Below, piece by piece: positions 26,914 through 34,518 of a stretch of DNA of 34,518 bases. Numbering within the stretch: the first letter of the stretch is position 1; each line of letters begins with the position of its first letter. The position numbers and the translations under genes are program-made. Under the pieces are notes generated by a model. That model had not been told where the DNA came from. It worked only from the letters and a program-made list of their open reading frames with translations, and did no database searches. Source of the DNA: Lachnospiraceae bacterium (GTDB lineage: Bacteria > Bacillota > Clostridia > Lachnospirales > Lachnospiraceae); the NCBI GenBank assembly GCA_024698485.1, contig JAILRC010000075.1, positions 1 to 34,518 of the forward strand, read 5' to 3'.

Positions 26914-28593
26914 TCAGTGGAATACGTGAATGTAATTCTCAAGAACATCTGCTGCTGCCTCGATCTCTTTGGTACGATCGTTAACATGATTGATGGTGGT
27001 AGCGATGTTGGAAACGCTGGCACTGCACTCTTCACAGGATGCTGCGTTCTCCTGAGCAATGGCACTGAGATCGGAAATAGCCGAGATAACAGTCTGTTTC
27101 GCAGAAGTGAGGGAGGTGGTGTCTCCTGATATGATGGATATCTGATCTACGGACGCATCTACCTGTTCTTTGAGAAGCTTGAAGGATTCGCGGGTCTGCA
27201 TAACTTTTTCCTGTTCGGCTTCGATGATGCCGCCGATCTCGCCGATAACCTTTGAAGACTCGGCGGAAAGGGAAATGATATCTTCAACGATCTCGTTGAT
27301 CTGCTTAACCGACTCTGCTGAATTTGCAGCAAGAGCACCGATCTCATCGGCAACAACCGCAAATCCGCGGCCTGACTCTCCTGCTCTTGCAGCCTCGATG
27401 GAAGCGTTGAGGGAAAGGAGTCTGGTCTTGTTGGCGATTCCGGAGATCATATCCGTAGCGGCTGTAACACGAACAATGGCCTCATTGAGTTTGGTCATAT
27501 GCTCGGATATGTTGGAAGCGGAAGCAACAGACTTAAGGGAGGCTTCGTAAACATCGGAAAGATCCTGAGAAGAATTCTCGGAGATCTCGTTCATCATCTT
27601 GGAGGAATCACGAAGGGCATTGACGCTGGCAGAAACTGACTCTATGTTGGAACCCATGTGAATAACCTGCTCGTTGATGGTGGAAATGGTGGAATCAAGG
27701 GAACAAGCCGTGTTGGAAAGTTCCTGTACAACGGTATCTATGACGTCCGCTCCGCTGGCTACATCGCTGCAGAGAGCCTTGGTCTCGCCCACAACGTCCT
27801 TGAGGGAAACGGAACTTTTCTTGATGTCGTTAACGATATTATTAAGATTGCTGCGAAGCTTAACAGCGGAATCAATGATGGCGGAAGTTTCGCGGATCTT
27901 ACTGGAAATTACGATATCATGTGAAATATCGGCATCAGCGAGTTTTGTGGTGGCATCCGTAACTTTCTGAAGCGGAGTGATGACGGCTTTTGAAAAAAGA
28001 ACTATGATGGCACCGAACACAACGATCAGAAGTACTGCAACAATAACAAACTGTTTGATAAGAGAGACTCTGGCAGATTTAAGGTTGGCATCAAGGCGTC
28101 CTGCAAAGCACATGCCCACGCGTTTTCCGTTCTCGTCTTCGAAAGGCTTGTAGCAAACGGTATAGGATTTACCTGCGATAATGACGCCTTCTTTGAAAAC
28201 TGTTTCGCCTTTTCCGTAAACAGCTTCGGTGATGTCCGCATCGGCGGCTGTACCGAAAGCTCGCTTTCCGGAATCGGTGATGATAGAGGAAATGTATCTG
28301 GTGACGGAACCGTCACTGTTGGCCTTGAAGAGGGTCATCTCGACGTTGTTTTCCTTACCGGAATCGATGAATTCATAATCTTCGTCGACAACCTTGACGG
28401 ATGTGGATGAAGTCCAGTCGACACCGAAATAGTTGTTTAAGGAATCGGTGTAAACGGAAAGAATAGTATTAGTGTCTGATTTAAGCTCGTTGGTGATTTT
28501 TGATATGCTTACTGTTATTGAAATAATGAGTGATACCAATAAAGGTACGAAGCCAATGACCATCAATACATAAAGTAATCTAGTTTTCTTCAT
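26914..28593 (-). CDS. Methyl-accepting chemotaxis protein
   Basis: This 559-aa transmembrane receptor signals to CheA/CheW. TM1 lies at about 7-29. An extracytoplasmic single-Cache-like domain spans about 35-175, with the [20 protein letters not shown] segment. TM2 is at about 181-203, followed by HAMP. The cytoplasmic signalling domain carries the hairpin tip around [20 protein letters not shown] (near residue 400), which contains the conserved E-AARAGE core. No CheR-docking pentapeptide is seen at the C-terminus (ends VFH). The ATG at 28593 is chosen because GGAGG lies eight bases upstream. The longer TTG start at 28608 would put that site inside the gene. No other chemotaxis gene is in the window. 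Confidence 0.93.
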   Translation of the reverse strand: MKKTRLLYVLMVIGFVPLLVSLIISITVSISKITNELKSDTNTILSVYTDSLNNYFGVDWTSSTSVKVVDEDYEFIDSGKENNVEMTLFKANSDGSVTRYISSIITDSGKRAFGTAADADITEAVYGKGETVFKEGVIIAGKSYTVCYKPFEDENGKRVGMCFAGRLDANLKSARVSLIKQFVIVAVLLIVVFGAIIVLFSKAVITPLQKVTDATTKLADADISHDIVISSKIRETSAIIDSAVKLRSNLNNIVNDIKKSSVSLKDVVGETKALCSDVASGADVIDTVVQELSNTACSLDSTISTINEQVIHMGSNIESVSASVNALRDSSKMMNEISENSSQDLSDVYEASLKSVASASNISEHMTKLNEAIVRVTAATDMISGIANKTRLLSLNASIEAARAGESGRGFAVVADEIGALAANSAESVKQINEIVEDIISLSAESSKVIGEIGGIIEAEQEKVMQTRESFKLLKEQVDASVDQISIISGDTTSLTSAKQTVISAISDLSAIAQENAASCEECSASVSNIATTINHVNDRTKEIEAAADVLENYIHVFH

Positions 28594-28621
28594 AGTAACG
28601 ACCTCCAAAAGTGTTGTTATA

Positions 28622-28630
28622 ATTATAGCA
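28622..28630 (-). promoter_or_regulatory. Extended -10 element before the chemoreceptor gene
   Basis: On the minus strand TGCTATAAT is a perfect extended -10 box. No good -35 hexamer lies 16-18 bases further upstream, and no sigma-D-type flagellar promoter is seen. The region 28631-28770 between the divergent genes is A-rich and contains no gene. Confidence 0.55.
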
Positions 28631-28773
28631 TATTTTGAAAGAAAAGAATACAGAATAAGAAAAAATAAGAAGTGAAACAGACAATAATTAATAAATACAG
28701 AACAGTCGGAGAATAATGGGGATGTATAAAAAGGTTAAGCGTTAAGTAATGTATTTAAGCGAATGATAAAACA

Positions 28774-28802
28774 TTGACATTAAGTTCACCTTGTTTTATT
28801 AT
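28774..28802 (+). promoter_or_regulatory. Promoter of the GGDEF-EAL-LamG gene
   Basis: A perfect -35 TTGACA (28774-28779), a 17-base spacer and a -10 TATTAT (28797-28802) precede the gene by about 60 bases. The promoter probably also serves the ArsR-like gene downstream. Confidence 0.72.
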
Positions 28803-28862
28803 GAAAAACGAATAATCAGATGAAGAAACTGAAAATTTCGCGGTATGGGAGAAGGAGAAGGG

Positions 28863-30821
28863 ATGAAGAAGATAACCATCATAAACAAGGAGTTTATGCA
28901 ATTTCTTAAAAATCGCGACAGCGCATATGTGGACTACCTTACCCAGCTTCCCAACCGGCGTGCCATGTATGACTACTATAATAAGATGAAAAAAGACAGC
29001 TATGTGTCTGTCTTCTTTATAGATATAGATAATTTCAAGATGTTCAATGACGTCTACGGACATTCCGTGGGGGATGAACTGCTGATCACCCTTGCCCAAT
29101 ACTTCAGGCAGAGTTTTCCCACTTCCGGGATGTTCAGGATCGGCGGTGACGAATTTGTTGCGATCACCGAAGGTCGAAAGATCGAAGCGGAAGCCATCGC
29201 TCTGGCAACAAATCTCCTTGAAGGCATCAAGAATCTTAAATTCAGGGAAGATGTGCGCTCTCAGCTCACTCTTTCCGTAGGTATAATAGCAAATCAGAAC
29301 GTGTCCGTTAATCTGGACGATATCCTTGAAAAGTGCGATAACGCCATGTATCGGGCAAAGCAGAAGGGGAAGAATTCCTGCGTGGTCTTCAATTCCTTAG
29401 AAGAAGAAATGAAAAAGACCAGTGAGATCGAGGAGGAAACGGAAGCGGCCTACAGCCACAACGAGTTTGTTCCTTATTTCCTGCCGAAGATAGACATATT
29501 CTCAAAAACGGTTTACGGAGCGGAACTGCTGGTGCGTTGGGTGCATTGGCTGGACGGAGTCAGAACTCCGGATGCGTTCATTCCCGTGTTTGAAAAGAAC
29601 GGTTCGGTGTCAAAACTGGACTTTTATATGTTCGAAACCGCTTGTAAGATGAAGGAAGACTGGAAGAACACACCTTTGGAAAAGATCGTTCTTGCGGTGA
29701 ATTTTTCTCCCGTTTCGTTTTATATAAGCGATTTTAAGGACAGACTGGTAAAGATCGCTGACAGATATGCCATACCCCATGAACAACTGGAGATAGAGGT
29801 TCCGGGAAAGACATATACGGACTGTACGGATCGCGTGAAGGATCTGCTGAAGAGTCTCAAAGAAGCGGGATTTCTCGTGACATTGGACAATTTCGGAGGA
29901 ACCTACTCTTCTCTTGCGGCCATTAAGGACCTTCCAATTGATACAGTAAAGTTTGAAAGGAATTTCATAAGATCCACAACCTCCGACAAAAGAGGCAAAA
30001 AGATCCTCAGAAACCTGTTTACTCTCTGCAAGGACCTGAAGGTGGACATTATGGCCATCGGCGTTGAGGAAGAGGAACAGCTGGAGACACTGGTGTCCTG
30101 CGGATGTTACAAGGCTCAGGGATATTACTATCTGGAGCCTGCCACTGAGGACGAATTTATTAAATATGCCCTGAGCAACAGCGAAAACTATGCGAAACCG
30201 GTGAAGTTCAGTTTTAACAACACACTTACATCGGATGACGAAAAATATACGGCGGAGATCCTGAATCCCACAGACGACGGAAGGTTCGAGTTTGCGGAAG
30301 GACCGAAGGAAGGTCTGGGAGCCATACGATTCCCGGGCGGTCACAGAAACGAAGATAACATTCTGAAGATCCCCAATGAAGTGTTGCGCACGGAAAGCTG
30401 GACCATATGCTTTTGGATGAATGCGGAAGCCATCAACAGATGGACGGTCATCCTGTACATCAAATATGAACTGGGATTTGTTTCCTTTGCGCCCAACAGC
30501 AGTGATGTCAACTGTTGTTTCAGGATAAGGGATTCAAGAGAGGAATCGGAGTGGTACGATACAAAGTATGATATTCTGCCCTTAAACACCTGGGAACACG
30601 TGACCATCAGTTACGATTCGGAAAAGGAGGAAACAAACCTTTATCTGAACGGAAAAAAGGTGGCGGGACTGAAAAAGGTACCTGCCCAGAGATTTGTGTA
30701 TAATTTCTGGCTGGGAGGAGATCCTTATCAGCAGTCTTTCAGAGGAAGGCTCTCGGAATTTACGATCTATCCCGAGGAGAAGACGCCGGAAGAAATTGAG
30801 AAGATCTACAAATCATTTTGA
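28863..30821 (+). CDS. Soluble GGDEF / degenerate EAL / LamG-like protein
   Basis: This 652-aa protein has no TM or signal peptide. The GGDEF domain (about 20-178) is intact, with DIDNFKMFND (54-63) and RIGGDEF (92-98). It has no RxxD inhibitory site five residues before GGDEF. The EAL domain (about 195-437) keeps the fold (AELLVRW, QGYYYLEP) but has lost several catalytic residues. The conserved TE glutamate is Gly315, DDFG is DNFG (Asn343), KID is KFE and AEGVE is AIGVE. The C-terminal 180 residues look like a LamG/concanavalin-type lectin domain (TESWTICFWMNAE, NTWEHVTISYD, NLYLNGKKVAG, FRGRLSEFTIYPEEKTPEEI). The likely role is a diguanylate cyclase controlled by an intracellular ligand. 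ATG 28863 has AAGGAG upstream. An ATG at 28845 encodes the ribosome-binding site itself. Confidence 0.88.
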   Translation: MKKITIINKEFMQFLKNRDSAYVDYLTQLPNRRAMYDYYNKMKKDSYVSVFFIDIDNFKMFNDVYGHSVGDELLITLAQYFRQSFPTSGMFRIGGDEFVAITEGRKIEAEAIALATNLLEGIKNLKFREDVRSQLTLSVGIIANQNVSVNLDDILEKCDNAMYRAKQKGKNSCVVFNSLEEEMKKTSEIEEETEAAYSHNEFVPYFLPKIDIFSKTVYGAELLVRWVHWLDGVRTPDAFIPVFEKNGSVSKLDFYMFETACKMKEDWKNTPLEKIVLAVNFSPVSFYISDFKDRLVKIADRYAIPHEQLEIEVPGKTYTDCTDRVKDLLKSLKEAGFLVTLDNFGGTYSSLAAIKDLPIDTVKFERNFIRSTTSDKRGKKILRNLFTLCKDLKVDIMAIGVEEEEQLETLVSCGCYKAQGYYYLEPATEDEFIKYALSNSENYAKPVKFSFNNTLTSDDEKYTAEILNPTDDGRFEFAEGPKEGLGAIRFPGGHRNEDNILKIPNEVLRTESWTICFWMNAEAINRWTVILYIKYELGFVSFAPNSSDVNCCFRIRDSREESEWYDTKYDILPLNTWEHVTISYDSEKEETNLYLNGKKVAGLKKVPAQRFVYNFWLGGDPYQQSFRGRLSEFTIYPEEKTPEEIEKIYKSF

Positions 30822-30830
30822 GGTAAGAGG

Positions 30831-31772
30831 ATGGATATGCTGTATTATAAGATGATACGGGAGGCGGAGGCGGTTTTTAAGGCTTTGAGCACGCCTATGC
30901 GCCTTAGTATCATGGAAATGATATATAAAAATAACAATATGAGCATGAACGATCTTGCGGAAGCGTTGGGACTGACCAACGGAGCCATCTCCATGCATGT
31001 GGGAAAACTGGAGGAAGCAGGGCTGGTGAAGATCCACACCACATCGGGAAAAAGAGGGATCATGAAGATCGTTCGTCCACGCTACAACAGGCTCATGATA
31101 GATCTGGCACCCGAAGCGGATAAAAGAAAATGCTACACGGATGATATCAGTGTGGGACATTATGTGAATGCAAATGTGTCGCCCACCTGCGGCATAGCGA
31201 CGCCTTCAACGATAATCGGTTCCTTCGACGATCCGAAAGTCTTTTCCTTTGCAGAACGCTTTAACGCAGGCATATTGTGGTTCGGGACAGGATCTGTGGA
31301 ATACAATCTTCCCAATCATCTCATAGCAGGACAGAAACTTCTGGAATTGCAGATCTCTTTTGAGATATCGTCGGAAGCACCGGGATATATCGAGGATTAC
31401 CCTTCGGACATTTATTTTTCCTTAAACGGGAAAAAGGTGGGAATGTGGGTGAGCCCGGGAGATTACGGGGCAAGAAAGGGATATGTCTCCCCGGGCTGGT
31501 GGCCGGAAACACTGAACCAGTACGGGCTTTTAAAAACACTGATCATCAATTCCGAAGGAACTTTCATTGACGGGGACAATAAGATCTCAAACATTACGAT
31601 AAATGACCTTAAGATCGACTATAATTCATATATATCCTTTAAGATAGAAGTTCCGAAAAATACGAAAAACCCCGGAGGATGCACTCTTTTCGGAGAAAAT
31701 TTCGGAGATCACAATCAGGCCATAAGGGTCAAGGCGTTTTATGAGGACGAAAAAAACAACCGCACAGAATAG
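30831..31772 (+). CDS. ArsR-type winged-helix regulator with a beta-rich C-terminal domain
   Basis: This 313-aa protein starts with an ArsR/SmtB-like winged helix (about 12-82), with FKALSTPMRLSIMEMI and DLAEALGLTNGAISMHVGKL. The metal-binding cysteine box of classic ArsR is absent. Residues 105-313 are rich in predicted beta strands and carry a motif known to me from Firmicute ArsR-like regulators linked to carbohydrate loci: YPSDIYFSLNGKKVGMWVSP, then GDYGARKG and PGWWPETLNQYGLLK. I infer a jelly-roll-like ligand domain, possibly glycan-binding. The gene follows the GGDEF-LamG gene by 9 bases, with its GAGG site overlapping the upstream stop, so both are one transcription unit. The ATG six bases further in is an alternative start. 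Confidence 0.82.
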   Translation: MDMLYYKMIREAEAVFKALSTPMRLSIMEMIYKNNNMSMNDLAEALGLTNGAISMHVGKLEEAGLVKIHTTSGKRGIMKIVRPRYNRLMIDLAPEADKRKCYTDDISVGHYVNANVSPTCGIATPSTIIGSFDDPKVFSFAERFNAGILWFGTGSVEYNLPNHLIAGQKLLELQISFEISSEAPGYIEDYPSDIYFSLNGKKVGMWVSPGDYGARKGYVSPGWWPETLNQYGLLKTLIINSEGTFIDGDNKISNITINDLKIDYNSYISFKIEVPKNTKNPGGCTLFGENFGDHNQAIRVKAFYEDEKNNRTE

Positions 31773-31777
31773 TGCGG
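31750..31777 (-). terminator. Terminator of tRNA-Arg, inside the 3' end of the ArsR-like gene
   Basis: On the minus strand the stem CCGCAC/GTGCGG (31772-31777 with 31760-31765) is followed by TTGTTTTTTT. It overlaps the last codons of the plus-strand regulator gene, so the two convergent transcripts overlap by about 20 bases. Confidence 0.8.
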
Positions 31778-31785
31778 CTGCAGAG

Positions 31786-31857
31786 CGTTCCCTGCGGGAA
31801 TCGAACCCACAACTGATCCTTAGGAGGGACCTGTTATATCCATTTAACTAAGAGAAC
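31786..31857 (-). tRNA. tRNA-Arg (anticodon CCU)
   Basis: This 72-nt cloverleaf has acceptor stem GTTCTCT/AGGGAAC with discriminator G. The D arm is GTTA..TAAC, the anticodon stem is GGTCC/GGATC with loop CTCCTAA (anticodon CCT at 31822-31824), and the T arm is GTGGG TTCGATT CCCGC. It decodes AGG. CCA is not encoded. It has its own promoter and terminator and faces against the main gene direction. Confidence 0.95.
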
Positions 31858-31867
31858 GAACATTGAG

Positions 31868-31896
31868 ATTATAGACTTAAAAGCTAAAAAAGGCAA
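31868..31896 (-). promoter_or_regulatory. Promoter of tRNA-Arg
   Basis: On the minus strand there is a -35 TTGCCT (31891-31896), a 17-base spacer and a perfect -10 TATAAT (31868-31873), ten bases from the mature tRNA 5' end. Confidence 0.78.
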
Positions 31897-31926
31897 GAGT
31901 TTTATTTGGGCAGCACGGACATATAT

Positions 31927-31955
31927 TTGCCCTTGTGGAAAAAAAGGACTATAAT
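31927..31955 (+). promoter_or_regulatory. Promoter of the acidic membrane protein gene
   Basis: A -35 TTGCCC (31927-31932), a 17-base spacer and a perfect -10 TATAAT (31950-31955) lie about 80 bases before the ATG. It diverges from the tRNA-Arg promoter 30 bases away. Confidence 0.65.
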
Positions 31956-32034
31956 ATAAGGTATAAAAAGCCGATATATAATACGGATCATATTATCCTC
32001 ACGTAATTAAACCACCTGAATAAGGGAGATGTTT

Positions 32035-33363
32035 ATGAAGAAGATAAATTTTAAGGACAGAATATTCGGAACCGGAAAGAAACCAAGCGCAAAGGACGCG
32101 GGAAGAAAAGTGCTGGCAGGCATGCTCTTTGCTGCAGCATGTTTCATAGCGATCTTTGTTCTGCTGGAGTTCCATCACATCTACTGGATCGTGGGCATCG
32201 CCTGTGCCCTTCTCATGGGAGCCGCCTTCTGGTTTTTGGACTCAATGTTCGGGGACAAGGACGATATCTTCGATGAATTGACCAGAGCCCAGGAGGAACT
32301 GGACAGAGTCAGGGAAGAGGACAGAAAAAAGGCCGAAGACGAGTTTAAAAAGAAGATCGAGGAACAGGTGGCGAGCCTTGACAAAACAAGCCGTGCCATG
32401 TACGCAGCGATGAAGAAGAGCGCGGATATGCAGGAAACACACCTTTCCCAGATGCAGATAAAGATCGACAAGGTGATCATTGATCAGAACGCCGGCGTAA
32501 AGACCATGATCAAGTTCAATAAAGAGAACGCGCGACAGATGGCTCTGAGCGAAAAGGCAACACTGGAAGAGATCGCCACAAGGATACCTTCCGGAAAAAG
32601 GATCTTTGCACCCGATGAGGAAAACGAAGACTATACCGTAGACGATAATTACTACGGCGAGGAAGAGAAGGAAGAAGATCTTTTCTATAATCCCGAGACC
32701 GAGGAGCCCGTTGCGGAGACGGACATTTCTCTTGACAGCCTTGAAGCTCTCCTTCCCGATGACGTTCCTGAAGAGAACGATGCGGATACGGTGATAGATG
32801 CGGACACAGTGATAGATGCCGATACCCTCACCGACAGCACACCTTCTCTTGACGAGTTGCTGGCGGACGTTCCTCCCATTGAAGAAGAAAGTGTCATTGA
32901 AGAGGAACCTGCTGTTGAGGAAGCTGAACCCGTGGATACGGTGATCGACATACCTGCTACGGAAGAACCCGTGATCGAGGAACCTGCACTTGAGGAACCT
33001 GTGTTTGAAGAGCCTGTTATCGAGGAGACCGTGCTTGAGGAGCCTGTGATCGAAGAAACCGTGGCCGAAGAACCTGCTGCGGAAGAACCTCTTTTGGATG
33101 ATCTGTCTTCAGTGATAGCAGATGCCGAGATCCCGGAGATCAATGACGCAGATTTCGACAAAACGGCGGAAAACCTGAGTGACGAGTTGTTTAAGGACAT
33201 TGAGATACCCGAGGAAGAAGTCCCTGCAGAAGAAGTTACGGCAGAGGAAGCACCCGAGGATCCTTTGGCAGGACTTGCGGCATCGGGAGTTGACCTTTCA
33301 AATCCCAACGCAAATCTTTCCGCGGAAGACATAGCAAAGCTGTTCCAGGCAACAAAACAATGA
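32035..33363 (+). CDS. Unrecognised two-TM protein with coiled coil and acidic repeat tail
   Basis: I do not recognise the family of this 442-aa protein. A basic N-terminus (1-26) precedes two close TM helices (about 27-45 and 49-68) with a very short loop, so both ends should lie in the cytoplasm. Residues about 76-185 form a charged heptad-like coiled coil (ELTRAQEELDRVREEDRKKA). The tail is extremely acidic. It contains three DADT(V/L) units near residues 243-260 and seven or more EEPVIE-type units (about 290-355), and ends with a short hydrophobic-acidic motif (ANLSAEDIAKLFQATK). The ATG at 32035 is chosen because GGGAG lies six bases upstream. An ATG at 32029 is too close to it. A scaffold role is only a guess. 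Confidence 0.8.
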   Translation: MKKINFKDRIFGTGKKPSAKDAGRKVLAGMLFAAACFIAIFVLLEFHHIYWIVGIACALLMGAAFWFLDSMFGDKDDIFDELTRAQEELDRVREEDRKKAEDEFKKKIEEQVASLDKTSRAMYAAMKKSADMQETHLSQMQIKIDKVIIDQNAGVKTMIKFNKENARQMALSEKATLEEIATRIPSGKRIFAPDEENEDYTVDDNYYGEEEKEEDLFYNPETEEPVAETDISLDSLEALLPDDVPEENDADTVIDADTVIDADTLTDSTPSLDELLADVPPIEEESVIEEEPAVEEAEPVDTVIDIPATEEPVIEEPALEEPVFEEPVIEETVLEEPVIEETVAEEPAAEEPLLDDLSSVIADAEIPEINDADFDKTAENLSDELFKDIEIPEEEVPAEEVTAEEAPEDPLAGLAASGVDLSNPNANLSAEDIAKLFQATKQ

Positions 33364-33370
33364 TATTAAT

Positions 33371-33409
33371 GGGGCTGTTGCACTATCAATTAGTGTGCAG
33401 TCCCTTTTA
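33371..33409 (+). terminator. Terminator after the acidic membrane protein gene
   Basis: An interrupted stem of GGG, CTG and CACTA pairing with TAGTG, CAG and CCC around loop TCAAT is followed by TTTTATTATG. The gap from 33410 to 33511 is AT-rich and holds nothing I can identify. Confidence 0.7.
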
Positions 33410-33511
33410 TTATGCAATGAGAAGTGGCGGGAAAAGAGAAAAGATGATATAATCTACAGTCGTTAAAGTGATAAGAAGATAAAAAATGGTAAATAATGAG
33501 CAACGATTGTG

Positions 33512-33540
33512 TTGACCGAAAGAAAGTAGTAGTATATGAT
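33512..33540 (+). promoter_or_regulatory. Promoter of the transaldolase-transketolase genes
   Basis: A -35 TTGACC (33512-33517), a 17-base spacer and a -10 TATGAT (33535-33540) give a leader of about 90 bases to the ATG at 33636. Confidence 0.72.
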
Positions 33541-33635
33541 TTAACGCAAGTGGATATAAGCAAGGAAAAACACAGCATAAGATCATTGAGCGGAGTATCC
33601 AAAACATATCATAAAAGTCTCAGGAGGACAAAAAA

Positions 33636-34292
33636 ATGAAGTTTTTTATCGACACAGCAAACGTAGATGAGATCAGAAAAGCAAATGACATGGGCGTTAT
33701 TTGCGGAGTTACAACAAACCCCTCACTTATCGCTAAGGAAGGCAGAGATTTTAAGGAAGTTATCAAGGAGATCACAAGCATTGTTGACGGACCCATCAGC
33801 GGAGAAGTAAAGGCTACAACAGTTGACGCTGAAGGCATGATCGCAGAAGGAAGAGAGATCGCAAAGATCCATCCCAATATGGTTGTAAAGATCCCCATGA
33901 CAGTTGAAGGACTTAAGGCTGTCAAGGTGCTCAGCAAGGAAGGCATCAAGACAAACGTTACTCTCATCTTCTCTGCAAACCAGGCGCTTCTTGCAGCACG
34001 CGCAGGCGCTACCTACGTTTCACCTTTCCTTGGAAGACTTGACGACATTTCCATGCCCGGTATCGATCTCGTAAGAACAATCGCAGAGATCTTTGATATC
34101 TACAACATCACAACAGAGATCATCGCCGCATCCGTAAGAAATCCCATCCATGTAACGGATTGTGCACTTGCAGGCGCTGACATCGCTACAGTTCCTTACA
34201 AGGTTATCGAGCAGATGACAAAGCATCCTCTCACAAACGAAGGTATCATCAAGTTCCAGAACGATTACAGAGCTGTATTCGGAGATAAATAA
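33636..34292 (+). CDS. fsa: Transaldolase, fructose-6-phosphate aldolase (FSA/TalC) subfamily
   Basis: This 218-aa class I aldolase belongs to the short transaldolase subfamily. It transfers a dihydroxyacetone unit in the non-oxidative pentose phosphate pathway or splits fructose 6-phosphate. Motifs are [29 protein letters not shown], the Schiff-base Lys85 in [27 protein letters not shown] and [14 protein letters not shown] and TalC cannot be separated by length. In clostridia this group usually acts as the transaldolase, and the transketolase gene directly downstream supports that. A strong AGGAGG site and highly biased codons indicate high expression. Confidence 0.94.
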   Translation: MKFFIDTANVDEIRKANDMGVICGVTTNPSLIAKEGRDFKEVIKEITSIVDGPISGEVKATTVDAEGMIAEGREIAKIHPNMVVKIPMTVEGLKAVKVLSKEGIKTNVTLIFSANQALLAARAGATYVSPFLGRLDDISMPGIDLVRTIAEIFDIYNITTEIIAASVRNPIHVTDCALAGADIATVPYKVIEQMTKHPLTNEGIIKFQNDYRAVFGDK

Positions 34293-34317
34293 AGAATTCA
34301 ATTTAAGGAGACAACAA

Positions 34318-34518
34318 ATGGCAAACAAGATCGATCAGATGTCCGCAAACGCGATCCGCGTTCTTGCGGCAGACGCAGTTCAGAAGGCAAAATCCGGACA
34401 TCCCGGACTTCCTTTGGGATGTGCTGACATTGCATATGAACTCTGGGCAAAGAAGTTAAAGCACAATCCCGCAGATCCGGATTGGGCAGACAGAGACCGT
34501 TTCATCCTTTCCGGCGGA
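34318..34518 (+). CDS. tkt: Transketolase, N-terminal part (cut by the window end)
   Basis: The first 67 residues are present: [40 protein letters not shown] and [10 protein letters not shown]. This is the thiamine-diphosphate-binding N-terminus of transketolase, with the conserved SGHPG histidine. The enzyme moves two-carbon units between sugar phosphates and pairs with the transaldolase encoded 25 bases upstream. AAGGAG lies seven bases before the ATG. Whether the gene is a full-length transketolase or a split N-terminal subunit cannot be seen. Confidence 0.93.
   Translation, partial: MANKIDQMSANAIRVLAADAVQKAKSGHPGLPLGCADIAYELWAKKLKHNPADPDWADRDRFILSGG

Noticed and set aside
33496..33639. 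47-codon ORF ending in an ATGA overlap with the transaldolase start
   Set aside because: A consensus promoter (33512-33540) lies inside it, it has no ribosome binding site, and its sequence shows no family features. It is more likely the leader of fsa.

Overview
This window is the chromosomal replication-origin region of a low-to-mid-GC Firmicute, most likely a member of the Lachnospiraceae (Butyrivibrio/Roseburia-like). The pointers are the dnaA-dnaN-recF-gyrBA order facing rpmH-rnpA-yidD-yidC-jag-mnmE-mnmG-rsmG-parA-parB, a DUF3881 protein, a TIGR03905-type TSCPD protein, a trigger-factor-like lipoprotein, frequent TTG starts and AGGAGG-type ribosome binding sites. Genus assignment is inference. 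I see no IS element, prophage or CRISPR array.

Left arm (1-10654, minus strand). From the origin outwards run dnaA, dnaN, an S4-domain protein, recF, gyrB and gyrA, then both subunits of an iron-sulfur fumarase whose first gene overlaps gyrA. A separately transcribed tRNA-Ser(GCU) follows. The left edge carries two tandem consensus promoters and an rRNA-type leader pointing out of the window, so an rRNA operon probably starts just beyond base 1. The origin (8856-9184) lies between dnaA and dnaN and holds a cluster of DnaA boxes.

Right arm core (10695-22640, plus strand). The L34/RNase P protein/YidD/YidC/Jag group is followed by the tRNA-modification genes mnmE and mnmG, and by rsmG. Then come a GNAT acetyltransferase, a soluble DegS/DegU-like two-component pair, parA and parB with two perfect parS sites flanking parA, and a DUF4446 membrane protein.

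Right arm accessory part (22670-34518). A close-packed group encodes an HD-GYP protein, a DUF3881 protein, a TSCPD protein and a flavin reductase. Two minus-strand genes follow: a secreted foldase lipoprotein and a chemotaxis receptor. Next is the most unusual locus, a soluble GGDEF / degenerate-EAL / LamG protein followed 9 bases later by an ArsR-type regulator with a beta-rich C-terminal domain. I infer that this pair is an intracellular ligand-sensing and c-di-GMP/transcription module. The window ends with tRNA-Arg(CCU), a two-TM coiled-coil protein with an acidic repeat tail, a fructose-6-phosphate-aldolase-type transaldolase and the start of a transketolase.

Nearly all genes are co-directional with replication forks leaving the dnaA-dnaN gap. 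The exceptions are the lipoprotein, the chemoreceptor and tRNA-Arg.
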